This document shows, one piece after another, positions 11,111-22,481 of a stretch of DNA of 64,000 nucleotides. Numbering within the stretch: position 1 is the first letter of the stretch; each line of letters starts with the position of its first letter. Made by a program: the position numbers and the translations under genes. Source of the stretch: Thermomucor indicae-seudaticae. Taxonomy: Eukaryota; Mucoromycota; Mucoromycetes; Mucorales; Lichtheimiaceae. The stretch spans positions 26,979-90,978 of the forward strand of contig JSYX01000063.1 in assembly GCA_000787465.1 (NCBI GenBank), written 5' to 3'. The notes beneath the pieces are model-generated. The model was not told where the DNA came from. It saw nothing but the letters and a program-made list of their open reading frames with translations, and did not search any database.

Positions 11111-12262
11111 CTACATACTGGGCCATTTTATTTCATATCGCCAAAGATCTTTGGCACAAAATACGTCGGCATCCCTATCTTTGCCCAACTCTTTTACAGC
11201 CAATTGACGTATTTCCTCCATGACCTCTAGTGCCTCTTCGCTGTCATCTCCTTTGTATCTCGCGCTAAAATGGGTAAGAAGCAATTTATGGGCACCCATG
11301 CGTAGCGCCATCTGCGCCGCCATTTGAGGCGTAGAATGCCCGTGCGCCCGCGCGCGTTCCTCTACTTGCTCAAGGGTGGTATCGTCTTCATCTAATCGCG
11401 TCAAGGCATTCGTCGCCTCGTGAACTAACACGCGCATGTTACATTGTGATGCTGCACATAATGGAACCATGGACGACGCGTCGTACGTGTCTCCGAGGAC
11501 AATGACCTCCCGGCCTGGCTTTTGTGGTGGCGGCTCGATAACTGTGCCATCGGGAAGCGTAACAGGCTTGCCTGTTTTCCGTAATGTGCCAAGAATAGCT
11601 TCCGGGTGCTTGTAGCCTTGTTCTCGCAATGCTTCCGCATTACGTTCGATATGTGGTTTAATGGCTTCATGATCCAGTTTACCTGGCACGTTAGGCTCTC
11701 GAACCAAATAGCCGAGGCAAGGAATTGAATGTTGAATAGGTGCCACGAGCACGCGCCATTCATTCTCCACAAGCAGTTCAAAGTAGTCCTTTCCTGGCAC
11801 CATCCGAATGTTCTCTCCAGGGAGTTCATCTGGATGTCTCTCACCATTATCCTCTTCGTCTTCTTTCTGTCCATTCAGGATAAACTCATGTACGCGATAC
11901 GGTCGGCCAAGTCGCGAATAGGTCGAACTTAACGTCATGCGCAGCCATCGTCTTAACGATTTCGGGCCATACACCTCAACGGTACCCAGCTCGGAATTTC
12001 GTTTCGGATTGAGGTTGTCTGTCATGGTGCATAAAAGCGGTGGGAGTCCGAAACAATGATCGCCGTGCATGTGTGTGATGAAAACTTTGGTGATGCGGCC
12101 CATGCGTAGATCGCTTTTCTGGAGTTGATGTTGGGTTGCTTCTCCTGCATCGAACAGCCAGATTTCTCCATTTCTCCGTAAAGCAATTGATTGATGGTTC
12201 CGGGAACTACTTGGTTGCGCACTGCCCGTTCCCAGGAAAGTGATATCGATGGGAATCACCAT
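11111..12262 (-). CDS. tRNase Z, short form (tRNA 3' processing endonuclease)
   Basis: A single exon encodes 383 residues. tRNase Z removes 3' trailers from precursor tRNAs. It starts with ITFLGTGSAQPSSSRNHQS, the usual beta-lactamase-fold start of ELAC1/RNase Z. The metal motif T-H-M-H-G-D-H (ITKVFITHMHGDHCFGLP) is complete, as are the second-half metal ligands in VLGDTYDAS, the HEATN motif, GHSTPQMAA and LLLTHFSARY. An insert between GQKEDEEDNGERHPDELPG and the VAPIQHSIPCLGY block is acidic and longer than in bacteria. Length fits the short (ELAC1-like) class rather than the fungal Trz1 long form. The lack of introns is unusual among its neighbours here. Confidence 0.94.
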   Translation of the reverse strand: MVIPIDITFLGTGSAQPSSSRNHQSIALRRNGEIWLFDAGEATQHQLQKSDLRMGRITKVFITHMHGDHCFGLPPLLCTMTDNLNPKRNSELGTVEVYGPKSLRRWLRMTLSSTYSRLGRPYRVHEFILNGQKEDEEDNGERHPDELPGENIRMVPGKDYFELLVENEWRVLVAPIQHSIPCLGYLVREPNVPGKLDHEAIKPHIERNAEALREQGYKHPEAILGTLRKTGKPVTLPDGTVIEPPPQKPGREVIVLGDTYDASSMVPLCAASQCNMRVLVHEATNALTRLDEDDTTLEQVEERARAHGHSTPQMAAQMALRMGAHKLLLTHFSARYKGDDSEEALEVMEEIRQLAVKELGKDRDADVFCAKDLWRYEIKWPSM

Positions 12263-12741
12263 GATTAAAAAGAGAAGATTTTCTTGACGTAATACTAGGT
12301 TTTCGATAAGTTTGCTCAGCTGAAAATGCTTTTACGCGTCAAACTCTGACCACAAGTTTGCGCAAAAGGCAGCAATCTTCGCTTACTGCTGGATATGACT
12401 TCTGCAAAGCAAGGTTGTCGTGCGAAAGTATAAAATGATAGGTAAGTGAAGTATTTTTCTCATGGTATATCCTATTCACAGATTTCGGGACACCTCGCTT
12501 GACTTATCATTCACCAATGTCGATGCTATAAGTAAACTTTTCCTTACACCCGCTTCCATAGACTGCAGAAACAGAGGATAGAGTTTATCGAATGGAAGTT
12601 TACGCTGCTAGAGGTAATATTTGCGCCAGTTAAGATCTCAAGTTCGCGATAAGAAAACATCAGTAATACATCAGTTATGTCATAAGACCATACTTGACTT
12701 ACATAAACTTGGTCCTCGACTGATGCAAATTTATATCGCAA
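12263..12741. other. tRNase Z upstream region
   Basis: This region lies upstream of tRNase Z and before the first transposon remnant. I see no gene or shared repeat. It should contain the tRNase Z promoter. Confidence 0.35.
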
Positions 12742-12906
12742 TACAGTGGTCCCTCAATTTTTTCCGCCGCGGATTGACCTCCAAACCACCGGAAAAACGT
12801 GAAGGCGGAAAACAATCGAGGGAGTCTTACCTATAAGTGTTCAGCGGATTGACCTCCCGGAAAGCGGAGAAATGTGAGGGCGGAAAAAAATCGAGGGACC
12901 ACTGTA
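12742..12906. mobile_element. MITE A, pogo/Tigger-like, CAGTGGTCCCTC inverted ends
   Basis: The element is flanked by TA on both sides and has inverted ends: 5' CAGTGGTCCCTCAATTTTTT and its complement ending GGGACCACTG. It is 165 bp with no coding capacity. Inside, a unit of about 54 bp beginning GCGGATTGACCTCC occurs twice (about 12769-12822 and 12844-12897). A TA target duplication with CAGT-type ends is characteristic of pogo/Tigger elements in the Tc1/mariner superfamily. Confidence 0.75.
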
Positions 12907-13395
12907 TAATATCCACAAGGGTAAACACATGTAATTGCACGCTGATGTATGCTTTATTTACCACTACCGTATTCCCACGAAGGCATAACCTGCTCCGCGT
13001 ATTAGTCTTATGGGTCGCATTGGAAGAGATAATGCTGGTTTGCATGGGCTGGCCAGGTTGATTTGGGAGTTATGCACTACGGAAGACTTGGAGCGATACA
13101 ACGTCTGGTCGGCCCTGTTGCAGGGCATGAGAAAAGATATATGTATATGGATAGACACATTTACCTACGTTGCGCGAAGGAGGGAGCTCTTACAGCCAAG
13201 ACGAGTTGGAACGGAAGTCATGCAGTCTAAAAGTACAGACAGGGCGCGTGAGTCATGTTGTAGGCGGTACGTTAAACAGCTGCTGCTTACCAGAGACAGA
13301 GCGAAAATGGGATTCTTTCGTTTGTCTTAAATAGTATTTGTTAATTAATAGTCGCACTTACATAAAAGATCTGTCGATGCAAACGCTTCACCATT

Positions 13396-14117
13396 TACAG
13401 TCATCCCCCCGCTTTTTTCCGCTGTTGATTTTCTTCCGCCACACCAGAAAAATATGAGGGCAGAAAAAATCGACAAATCCGGAGCCTGGAGGAACATTTA
13501 AGCGGCATCGCAGTAAGTTGCAATTCTGGCAGCTTCCAGGTAACAAAGACATTTCTAATTTATTGCTGTTATCTGCGGCAAAGATCAGTAGGAATAATCT
13601 GGTAAGTAAACAGAAGTTTCTTTGAGCAATTGCTCAAATATATAAATAAAGCTGTTTTGTTCCATCGATGTAAACTGCTTGGATTCAACACTTTATTGAA
13701 ATGGCTACGCCAAAGAAATATGTTAAGCTCAACGAGGATCAGCGAGAATTATCGGTACGAGAGCAGCGAAGGAGCCCAATATGACAGATGTACAATGAGC
13801 ATAGTGCTCAATTACAAAATCAATATACCAAAAGTACCAAACGAAACGTCGATATCGAAAACGTTGAAATGCAAGTATGAAGAGAATGCTCAAAGTGGCA
13901 CATCAAAAAATCAAAGAACAGGGCCAAATTGCCTTAAACAAAAAGCAATATGGCTTATACGTTAACCCCAATTTTTTCCTGGTCATTTTTCTGACGGAAA
14001 AATGAAAAAAGCGAGGAACTGAAAAGTTTTATAACATATCCGCGATTGAGCTTCAAGAAAGCTGAAAAATGCGCGGGCGGAAAAAAATAGGGGCTGAAAA
14101 ATCGGGGGATGACTCTG
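13396..14117. mobile_element. Element B, degenerate pogo-like transposon
   Basis: The 5' end is TA followed by CAGTCATCCCCCCG and the 3' end is the near-complement CGGGGGATGACTCTG, giving an element of about 720 bp. Additional sequences resembling MITE A occur near both ends (GGGCAGAAAAAATCG near 13460 and GGGCGGAAAAAAATAG near 14075). The interior (about 13700-13965) reads MATPKKYVKLNEDQRELSVR and then stops several times, which resembles the N-terminal start of a pogo/CENP-B-type transposase. This is probably an internally deleted, dead element. The transposase identification rests on a short stretch. Confidence 0.5.
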
Positions 14118-14822
14118 TTTTTTATGCAAAAGCAGTTGTAGGGTTAGTGCAAAGTAAAATGGCGCTCAGCGCAAGCTTCATTTTAACCGACGCACATTCA
14201 AAGGGAAAATTCAGTAGTTTCGCTGGTGTCCGAGATACGTATTTTCCTGCAGTATTCGCTGAATTGCTACACTAGCGCAATCTACCTTGCTCGTCTTCAA
14301 CACAAAATTAGCGCGTGTCAATGCATAAATTTTTGTGAGCGCTCTCTCGATTATTGTACTATGTTCCACAGGATGGTGAATTTAGTTAGCTAGCTTACAT
14401 GGCGTGTATCGACTTCAAGTAAGGTTAATAGAGATGGTGCCGGTATCATCCTTCCAATATAACTACGGGTTGCTTGTGGAAATTTCACGGGGTACCAGAA
14501 CTGTCAAAATTCTTTTAATCTAGACTTTGAACTGTTCTAAGCTTGGAGTAGACAAAAATACCTTACTGTTTCCCAACCTTAGATAGAGAGGATCGCGTAA
14601 AAGTTTCGTTGAGATATCCTTTGAAGAGCCATGAGCATACTGACGCTGTATTTCATTTGAGTATCATAGCACGTAAGAAGTAAATAACACCGTGCCTACA
14701 ATATATAGTGCATGACGATTTAATTATGACGATCAACTATGCAACTAAACAGCGCGATACGCTAGAAATATTAGGAAATGAACTGTACTGCTGGAATATT
14801 AGCCTAGCTCCATAGGGCTGTG

Positions 14823-15009
14823 TACAATCGACCCCTGCTAATTTCAACTAGGTTAATTTTTAAATACTCGTTTATTTCAAGGTTTTCAGGTAACGGATTG
14901 AAATACTTATACAGTCCCCATTAATTTAGTCTCGTTTAATTTCAAGCGCTCGTTTATTACAAGAAATTTCAGGGACCGGAACGCTTGAAATTAACGGGGG
15001 TCAACTGTA
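14823..15009. mobile_element. MITE C copy 1, ends GACCCCCGTTAATTTCAA
   Basis: This 187-bp element is flanked by TA. The left end reads TACAATCGACCCCTGCTAAT and the right end is the complement of TACAGTTGACCCCCGTTAAT. Internal sequence is repetitive (CTCGTTTATTTCAAGG and CTCGTTTATTACAAG). It has no coding capacity. Related copies or fragments lie at 27101-27211 and near 28265. Confidence 0.7.
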
Positions 15010-15589
15010 CATTTAGCACAAAATTTGTTTAGCAAAGGAACTTCATTGATGATACTCCTAAACAATATTCCGTCCCACTATACATTATTCTTAATTTATC
15101 AACTCATGTATCGCAATTACCTAGGCCTTAGGAAGACATCTCGACTAAATTGCGAAGAAAATCCCGGATGTTAAAGTCTGATTTACTGTTCTTGTTTTCT
15201 GCAAAGATAAAGACCCTCATAGAGTTGATATTGTCAATATACCTTTCAATGTTGCTTCTCCACCATCTATATACAACATATATTATAGCCGAAGAAGTTT
15301 TAAGAAAACTATATGCTTTCGGTTTAATGTTGCCTGACACAGCCAGCAGGTGGGGTGCCTAAGGGTCGACGTTGTCCCCGGTCAGGGACGAACTGATACA
15401 ATGCAGAAAATTCCGCTTTGGGAAATTGGTTTTTTCGGAAATCGCGCTGCATAATGCCCTGGAAAAAAAAGAATGAGAAAATTTTTGCCTGTTCTCCCAA
15501 AGTTAAAATCGATATCTCTATTCTGAAGTGTTGTTGCTCGTGACCTGTTCGTTCTTTCGCTTTCCTATTTCGTCTACTCTAGGCACTGT

Positions 15590-16574
15590 ACAAAAGACCC
15601 GTATCGTTACTTTGAGCGAAGAAGGAGGCACGGCGAGACAAATTGAGGAGAAAACCGGTGTACACCTTATAAACGATTTATCGAATTTTGAAGCAATTTA
15701 GAGAAGGAGATACCGTAGAAATCCGTAAAAGACCCAGACGATCGTGTAAACGTACAGAAATATACACGCGGACGTTACTAAGTGAAACCAAAAAGAACAG
15801 ACGCGCGACGTTAGCAGTGTTGACCAACAGTCTGCCCGCAAAAGTTCACCCTGGCACTTTCCAGACAACTTTGCATAAAGCAGGCATTCACAGCCGTATC
15901 GCGAAAAGGAGACCATTCCTGAGCAACAGGTATACCAAGGGGCAAAAAGCGTTTGCGAAGCACACAAGAACTAGACAATAGCCGATTAGCGAAAGATAAT
16001 CTGCACAGACGAATTCAGCTTCGAAATCGGCAAGGATTCAAGAAATGTCTGTGTCTGGTGTGAAGCCGACGAAGCCGACCGTCCGGACTGCCTGACACCG
16101 ACTCTCAAAAGCGGTCGGTCCTCAGTAATGGTCTGGGGTGCCATTCCCACAGGAAGAAGTCAGAGCTGGTCATTATGGACGAAATAGGCGTAGTGGTGCT
16201 GATTTCGTGGATCAGGTGTATGATGATTCACGATACCGCTTCTTGCAAACAGTAAGCAGTGCGATATTTGTGGAGAATGGCGCCCAGATCCAGAGGAGCA
16301 ATATTGGAATTGAGCGAAGAGAACTGCACCTTGTGGAGAAGATCGAATGGCTGGCGCAACACTGGATCTGAATCCCACTGAGAACGTGTGGAAAATGATG
16401 AAGGATACTCTGCAGAAAAGAATCCATGAGATCAAAGCCTTCGACGACATTAAGAAATGTGTGCAGGGAATTCTGGAGCCTCTAGATGTAGAAAAACTTG
16501 ACAAGTTCATAGACTCAATGCTAGATCGTATTAGAAAGGTTGTCAACAGTAAAGGTGGAAGTACCAGATGGTAA
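15590..16574 (+). pseudogene. Tc1-type transposase pseudogene
   Basis: Fragments in shifting frames align in order with a Tc1 transposase. First comes a helix-turn-helix start (TLSEEGGTARQIEEKTGV) ended by a stop. Then comes the second HTH at 15688-15981 (NRRATLAVL, TLHKAGIHSRIAKRRPFLS), followed by the first catalytic segment (CTDEFSFEI) and SSVMVWGAIPTGR. After a frame change FVDQVYDDSRYRFLQ leads to FVENGAQIQRSNI, and finally LDLNPTENVWKMMKDTL. The second catalytic Asp of the usual EDGA is Asn here (ENGA). With stops, at least three frame changes and a missing catalytic residue the element is dead. Clear terminal repeats were not found. Confidence 0.8.
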
Positions 16575-16820
16575 TTCTTCACAAATATGACATGACTCAT
16601 GCGTCGAATATAGTCTTATTTTAGATCAATGGATAGCTTAGAAATTGGCGAACATGTATAGTGTGTTTTTATGCCTCCAGTTATGTACTTCATTAATGAA
16701 AATGGTCCACTGAAGTTCATGTACTCTCGAAATTGGCATTAATCTTCGGACTTTTCTCATGCTTTTTTCGAGGGCACTGTACGTCACAGACCTTTCGTTC
16801 TATCGCTTTCTTCCCGCAGG

Positions 16821-19800
16821 ATGTCGAAAATGAACGTTGACAGTGAGAACACGATCGATGAGGGCTTGTACTCTCGTCAGCTGTAAGGCTTTTTCGCTTA
16901 ATGATCTCTCCATACATACTTGGCACTAGACGTTAGTGCTAATTAAGTCGTGTGTACCCTTGAATACGTAGATATGTGCTGGGACACGAAGCCATGAAAA
17001 AGATGAGCGTTGCTCATGTTTTGGTGGTCGGTCTTAAAGGACTTGGCGTTGAAATCGGTACGATCCCGTCTTTGCGACCACGGATGTCAAATGCTGCGTG
17101 ACTAATCTTCCGGCTTCGTGTCTTGTGCAGCCAAAAACGTGATCCTTGCTGGCGTGAAAAGTGTCACTTTATACGACAAAACACCTGCTTCCATTGCTGA
17201 CTTGTCCGCTCAGGTATGTCAATCCGAACTGCTGTGCATACTTGTCTTCTAAAGCCGAATCCGGCAGTTCTACATAAGAGAAGACGAAGTTGGACAAGAA
17301 CGTGCCAAAATTTCGCAGCCGAGACTTGCCGAACTCAACCAATACGTCCCTGTCCATGTCTTGGAAGATGATTTGACTGAAGAGACACTGAAAAAGTTTA
17401 AGGTGGTGGTTATAACGGAAATGCCCCTCAGCAAGCAGCTGGAGATCGCCGAGATCTGCCACGCAAACGGTATCCACTTTATTTCTACGGAAGTGAGGGG
17501 TTTATTCGGGTAGGTAAACTGTAGCCCCATTTTTGATTGATGGTTTCGCATTGACGGTGATGATGTAGCCGCATATTCAATGATTTCGGCAAGCAGTTTG
17601 AAGTGATAGATGCGACAGGAGAAGAGCCCCTTACTGGCATGGTTGCTGCTATTACTGCGGTAAGGACGTGCAAACCTGACTATGAATGTGGGATCTCGGG
17701 ATAACTGATCAGCACCCAGGACAAAGAAGGTGTTGTGACCTGTCTGGATGAGACGAGACACGGGCTTGAAGACGGTGACTATGTCACATTCACCGAGATC
17801 AAGGGCATGGAAAGCCTCAACAACGCTGCTCCTCGCAAGATTAAAGTTCTTGGTACACAGTCAGGATTACTAAGTCACGTAACTTATTGATTAACATCGG
17901 TTACTCTAGGGCCTTACACTTTCAGCATCGGTGATACTACTGGTCTTGGAGAATATAAGAGTGGCGGCATCTTTACCCAGGTCAAATTACCGAAATACGT
18001 CGACTTTGTAAGTTCTGTCGAGTCTTCCGTTTGTTGTGGAGGACACCTTAACTTATAGCTTTACAGAAATCGTTCAAAGAGTCGTTGGCGGAACCGGAGA
18101 TATTAATATCTGATTTTGCAAAGTTCGATCGACCAGTGCAACTCCATCTTGGCTTCCAGGCACTCCATAAATTTGTAGAAAAGCATCTGAGATTCCCCAA
18201 GCCGCGTAATGAACAGGACGCGGTGGAAGTATTGGAAATCACAAAGTCGCTCTTAGACACTGTGACAGAAAAGCCAGATATCGACGGAAAAGTTATCAAA
18301 GAACTTGCATACCAGTCATCCGGTGAAATCTCACCAATGGTTGCTGTTTTTGGTGGTCTGGCTGCACAAGAAGTTTTGAAGGTATGCGCTCATTCCTGAA
18401 ACCTTTTTGACCTTAGACGGACAATTTTGACAATGAGTGGGTGATATCTAGGCTGTTAGCGGCAAATTCAACCCGATTCACCAGTACATGTACTTCGACG
18501 CTCTTGAAGCTTTGCCAACTAGCGTAGAGTTGTCTGAGGAACAATGTGCACCTGTAAGTAAAGGGTGTGATGAAATTAACGTAGCCTGACCTTTACCGCG
18601 CTATGTAGATCGGATCACGTTATGATGGTCAAATAGCTGTCTTTGGCCGAGCGTTCCAGGAGAAGCTCGCAAACACAAAGCAATTTTTGGTTGGTGCTGG
18701 TGCAATCGGTTGTGAAATGCTGAAGAACTGGGCCATGATGGGCGTTGGTTCAGGTCCCAAAGGCAGGCTTATCATAACGGATATGGATACAATTGAAAAG
18801 AGCAATCTGAACAGACAATTCCTTTTCAGACCTTCAGATGTTGGGGTAGGAAGAAGATGTAGATCGTCCACCACTACGAATCTCAATTTGGTCTTTCTTT
18901 AATAGCAACTGAAATCCGAAACTGCAGCAAAGGCCGTGGTTCAAATGAATCCCGAACTAAATGGAAAGATCACCGCCCATCAAGAACGAGTCGGCCCCGA
19001 TACCGAACGTTAGTAACAAGTTCGATGGAGTACTGATGAAAAACTGATTAATTTCTATTATTAGACATCTACAATGACGACTTCTTTGAATCACTGGACG
19101 GTGTCACGAATGCTTTGGATAACGTTGAAGCTCGTAAGTTGACAGTGCCTTTCTTCGTTTTGCAAGCTGACAACACCTGCCGGCACAGGTAAATACGTCG
19201 ACAGACGATGCGTTTATTATCACAAACCCCTCTTAGAGTCCGGCACTCTTGGAACCAAAGGCAACACACAGGTAAGCGTGTCCATGCAAAAGAGACCATG
19301 GAAAATTGACTGATGAATGTTTCTTCGAGGTCGTAATACCATTCTTGACTGAATCGTATTCATCATCGCAAGATCCTCCTGAAAAAGCTATCCCTATCTG
19401 TACGCTCAAGAACTTCCCCAACGCGATCGAGCACACAATTCAGGCAAGTAGATTCTGTAACATGCATGTTCTACAGCTGTCTTACTCTGTCATGTTCCTA
19501 TAGTGGGCACGAGATCTTTTCGAAGGCTACTTTAAGCAGCCGGCAGACAACGTTAACCTCTACTTGACGCAACCAAACTTTGTAGAGACCGCTCTAAAGC
19601 AAGGTGGAAACCAGAAAGAAACACTCGAAACGGTATACAACTTCTTGGTAGCCGACAAGCCAATTTCATTCTCCCAGTGCGTCGCATGGGCACGGTTGAA
19701 GTTTGAGGAACTCTACAACAACAACATCCAACAGTTACTATTCAATTTCCCCAAGGATTCCGTGAGTACAGCTGAATTGCACAGATAATCAACATCGACT

Positions 19801-21071
19801 GACGTAAATTCAGGTTACATCGTCTGGTCAACCTTTCTGGTCGGGCCCCAAGCGTGCGCCAGAGCCTATTGTCTTTGATCCAAACGATGTGAGTCACATC
19901 TCGCATGATTCTTGGGAAAGACTCTGATATTAACGATATTTATTCATGCAGCCTATTCACATGGACTTCATTGTCTATGCTGCTAACTTACATGCATTCA
20001 ACTATGGTTTGAAGGGAGAAACCGATCGGGACTATTTCCGTCGTGAGCTAGAGAATGTTATCGTCCCTGAGTTCAAGCCCAAAGAAGGCGTTAAGATTCA
20101 GGTGCAGGAGAATGAGACTGTTGAACAAGACACCAGCGGAGGTATGAGTGGTGCTATATACCAGTCAATTGCTGTTTTTTTCTAATCTTCCTTGAACAGA
20201 TTCTTTGGATAGCATCATTGAACAATTACCTCCTCCATCAAGCTTGGCTGGTTTCCGTTTGACGCCTGCCGAATTTGAGAAAGACGATGACACTAACTTC
20301 CATATCGATTTTATCACGGCCGCCTCGAATCTGCGTGCTATTAACTACGGTATTACTCCTGCCGACCGCCATAAGACCAAGTTTATCGCAGGCAAGATTA
20401 TACCAGCTATTGCTACTACTACGGCACTGGTCACTGGTCTGGTCTGCTTGGAATTGTACAAGGTGAAGATCAATGCGCTTGCCTTCGATTCAGCTGTTAG
20501 TCAACTAAATGCATATGAATATTAGATCGTTGATGGCAAGAAAAAGCTTGAGGACTACAAGAACGGCTTCGTAAACTTGGCGCTACCCTTCTTTGGATTC
20601 TCGGAACCTATTGGTGCTCCAAAGCTTGAATACAATGGCAAGCAATTCAGTCTATGGGACCGCTTTGACATAGAAGGCGACATTACTCTGCAGGAATTCA
20701 TTGATTACTTCCAGAAAGAACATAATTTGGAAGTAACAATGGTATCTTCTGGTGTTTCTATGCTTTATTCGTTCTTTATGCCAAAGAAGAAGGCAGAAGA
20801 ACGCCTAAACATGAAGTAAGAAATTGTTCTCAACGAAGCCTGGATTGCTTTCCTTGCTAACTGACGAAAATAGACTATCAAAACTGGTCGAGACCATTTC
20901 AAAGAAACCCATACCAGCACACGTGAAAGCTCTTATCTTTGAAATTTGCGTCAATGATGCAGAAGGCGAAGACGTAGAGGTACATATACTGGTTATTGGA
21001 GAGAAACCTCAGCGAGATCTGACACGGGGTTCCCATAGGTTCCTTATGTGAAGCTGAAATTTCGGAATTAG
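16821..21071 (+). CDS. UBA1: Ubiquitin-activating enzyme E1
   Basis: E1 adenylates ubiquitin, forms the E1 thioester and passes ubiquitin to E2 enzymes. The gene has about 15 short introns. The start [20 protein letters not shown] leads into [20 protein letters not shown] and [20 protein letters not shown], the inactive adenylation half. The active half has [20 protein letters not shown] and [17 protein letters not shown], the conserved ATP/Mg site. The catalytic Cys lies in [17 protein letters not shown] (TGT at 19399-19401). The FCCH and SCCH segments are present, and the C-terminus has the ubiquitin-fold domain ([16 protein letters not shown]) ending [12 protein letters not shown]. Total length is about 1,030 residues, as expected. 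A transposon island lies immediately upstream, so its promoter is probably short. Confidence 0.96.
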
Positions 21072-21161
21072 AAATCCAAAGTGACGCAGCTACTTGACAG
21101 TATTTTTTTGCCAAAAAATAAAGTCCTAGTCTCTTGAGACAGACATAAACCGTTAAGCATA

Positions 21162-22481
21162 ATGTCGGATAAAGAGAACGAGCCTGTACCTGATCAGGTC
21201 GAAGAGGAAGAGGTATAATAGCATACTGAATTGTTTTCTGTTATCGTTGTGGAACAATGTTTCTGATTATGCTACATTAAAGTACGACTTTTCAAAACTC
21301 AAAAAGAAGAAAAAGTCAAAGAAAAAGGTCGAATTTGACACCGAAGGCGATGCCGCCGAAAGCAAAGAGACTCCTGAGACTAATGAAGAAGGTGTGTGAG
21401 TTTTGATGTGCAATAACCTGTAGTACGTATATAGTAATACTTTAATTGCAGCCAACAACGAGGATGCCGAAGCTGATCCAGATGCAATGTTTGCCGATTT
21501 AAAGAAAAAGAAAAAGAAGAAATCCAAGAGTGTCGATGTTCGTAAGCAGTTCTTGGCAATAGCAGCTTGTTGCTTAACATGTTGGCAATTTTAGGAATCG
21601 GGTGAAACCGAAGCACCTCCGGCAGAAGGTGATGAAGATCTCGACTTTGGAGCATTAAAGAAGAAGAAAAAGAAAAAGAAAAACATGGCAGAGTTTGAAG
21701 CAGAGCTTGCAGAACAGGAGGCCGAAGCTGGCGGTGAAGGCGCTGTCGAGGAGGACAAAGCCAAAAGCGTCAATGAAGAAGCATGGCTCAAGAGCGATCG
21801 GGATTACACTTATGAGGAAGTAAGTTATTCAGCTATTCTGGGCTTCTCTTTTCGAAAACAGCATTACTAAACGAAAAAACAAACTTGGCACATTGTAGCT
21901 TCTTGGTCGCGTGTTCAACATTTTGCGACAAAACAACCCTGAGCTGGCTGGCGAAAAGAGACGGTACACTATTGTGCCACCCTCAATTCATCGTGAAGGA
22001 AACCGGAAAACTGTGTTTGCCAATGTTGCTGATATCTGCAAACGGTAAGGACATTGATGTGTGACTCCGGGATAGGGAAGGGTTTACTGACATGCTCCCG
22101 CGTGTAGTCTGCATCGACAACCTGACCACGTTATTCAGTTTCTGTTTGCCGAATTGGGTACGAATGGTTCTGTGGACGGTTCCCAACGTTTAGTGATCAA
22201 GGGCCGATTCCAGCAGAAACAGATTGAAAACGTGTTGCGTCGTTATATTGGTAAGCCGCCAAAAATAGCAAAAATGGAGGCAAACATAGTCTAAATATTG
22301 ATGTTCTATAGTTGAATACGTCACCTGCAAAACCTGTAAATCACCAGACACGATTTTGACAAAGGACAATCGGTTATACTTTGTGCAGTGTGAATCTTGT
22401 GGATCCACTCGCTCTGTATCGGCCATCAAGACCGGTTTCAAGGCTCAGACAAAGGAGGACAGACGAGCATTGAGAGCATAA
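21162..22481 (+). CDS. Translation initiation factor eIF2 subunit beta
   Basis: eIF2-beta is part of the eIF2-GTP-Met-tRNAi ternary complex and the docking subunit for eIF5 and eIF2B. The gene starts [17 protein letters not shown] and has several introns. Three lysine boxes are visible ([37 protein letters not shown]), the known binding sites for eIF5 and eIF2B-epsilon. The conserved core reads [37 protein letters not shown] and [18 protein letters not shown]. The C-terminal C4 zinc ribbon has CKTC and CESC. Length is about 320 residues. The start is only 90 bases after the UBA1 stop on the same strand; an AATAAA at about 21116-21121 lies in the gap. Confidence 0.95.

Noticed and set aside
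15515..16820. Duplication of the E1 5' leader around the Tc1 element (GTTCGTTCTTTCGCTTTC versus TTCGTTCTATCGCTTTC, and GGCACTGTAC twice)
   Set aside because: The matches are short and pyrimidine-rich and their spacing differs, so they are not strong enough to call a target duplication or terminal repeat.
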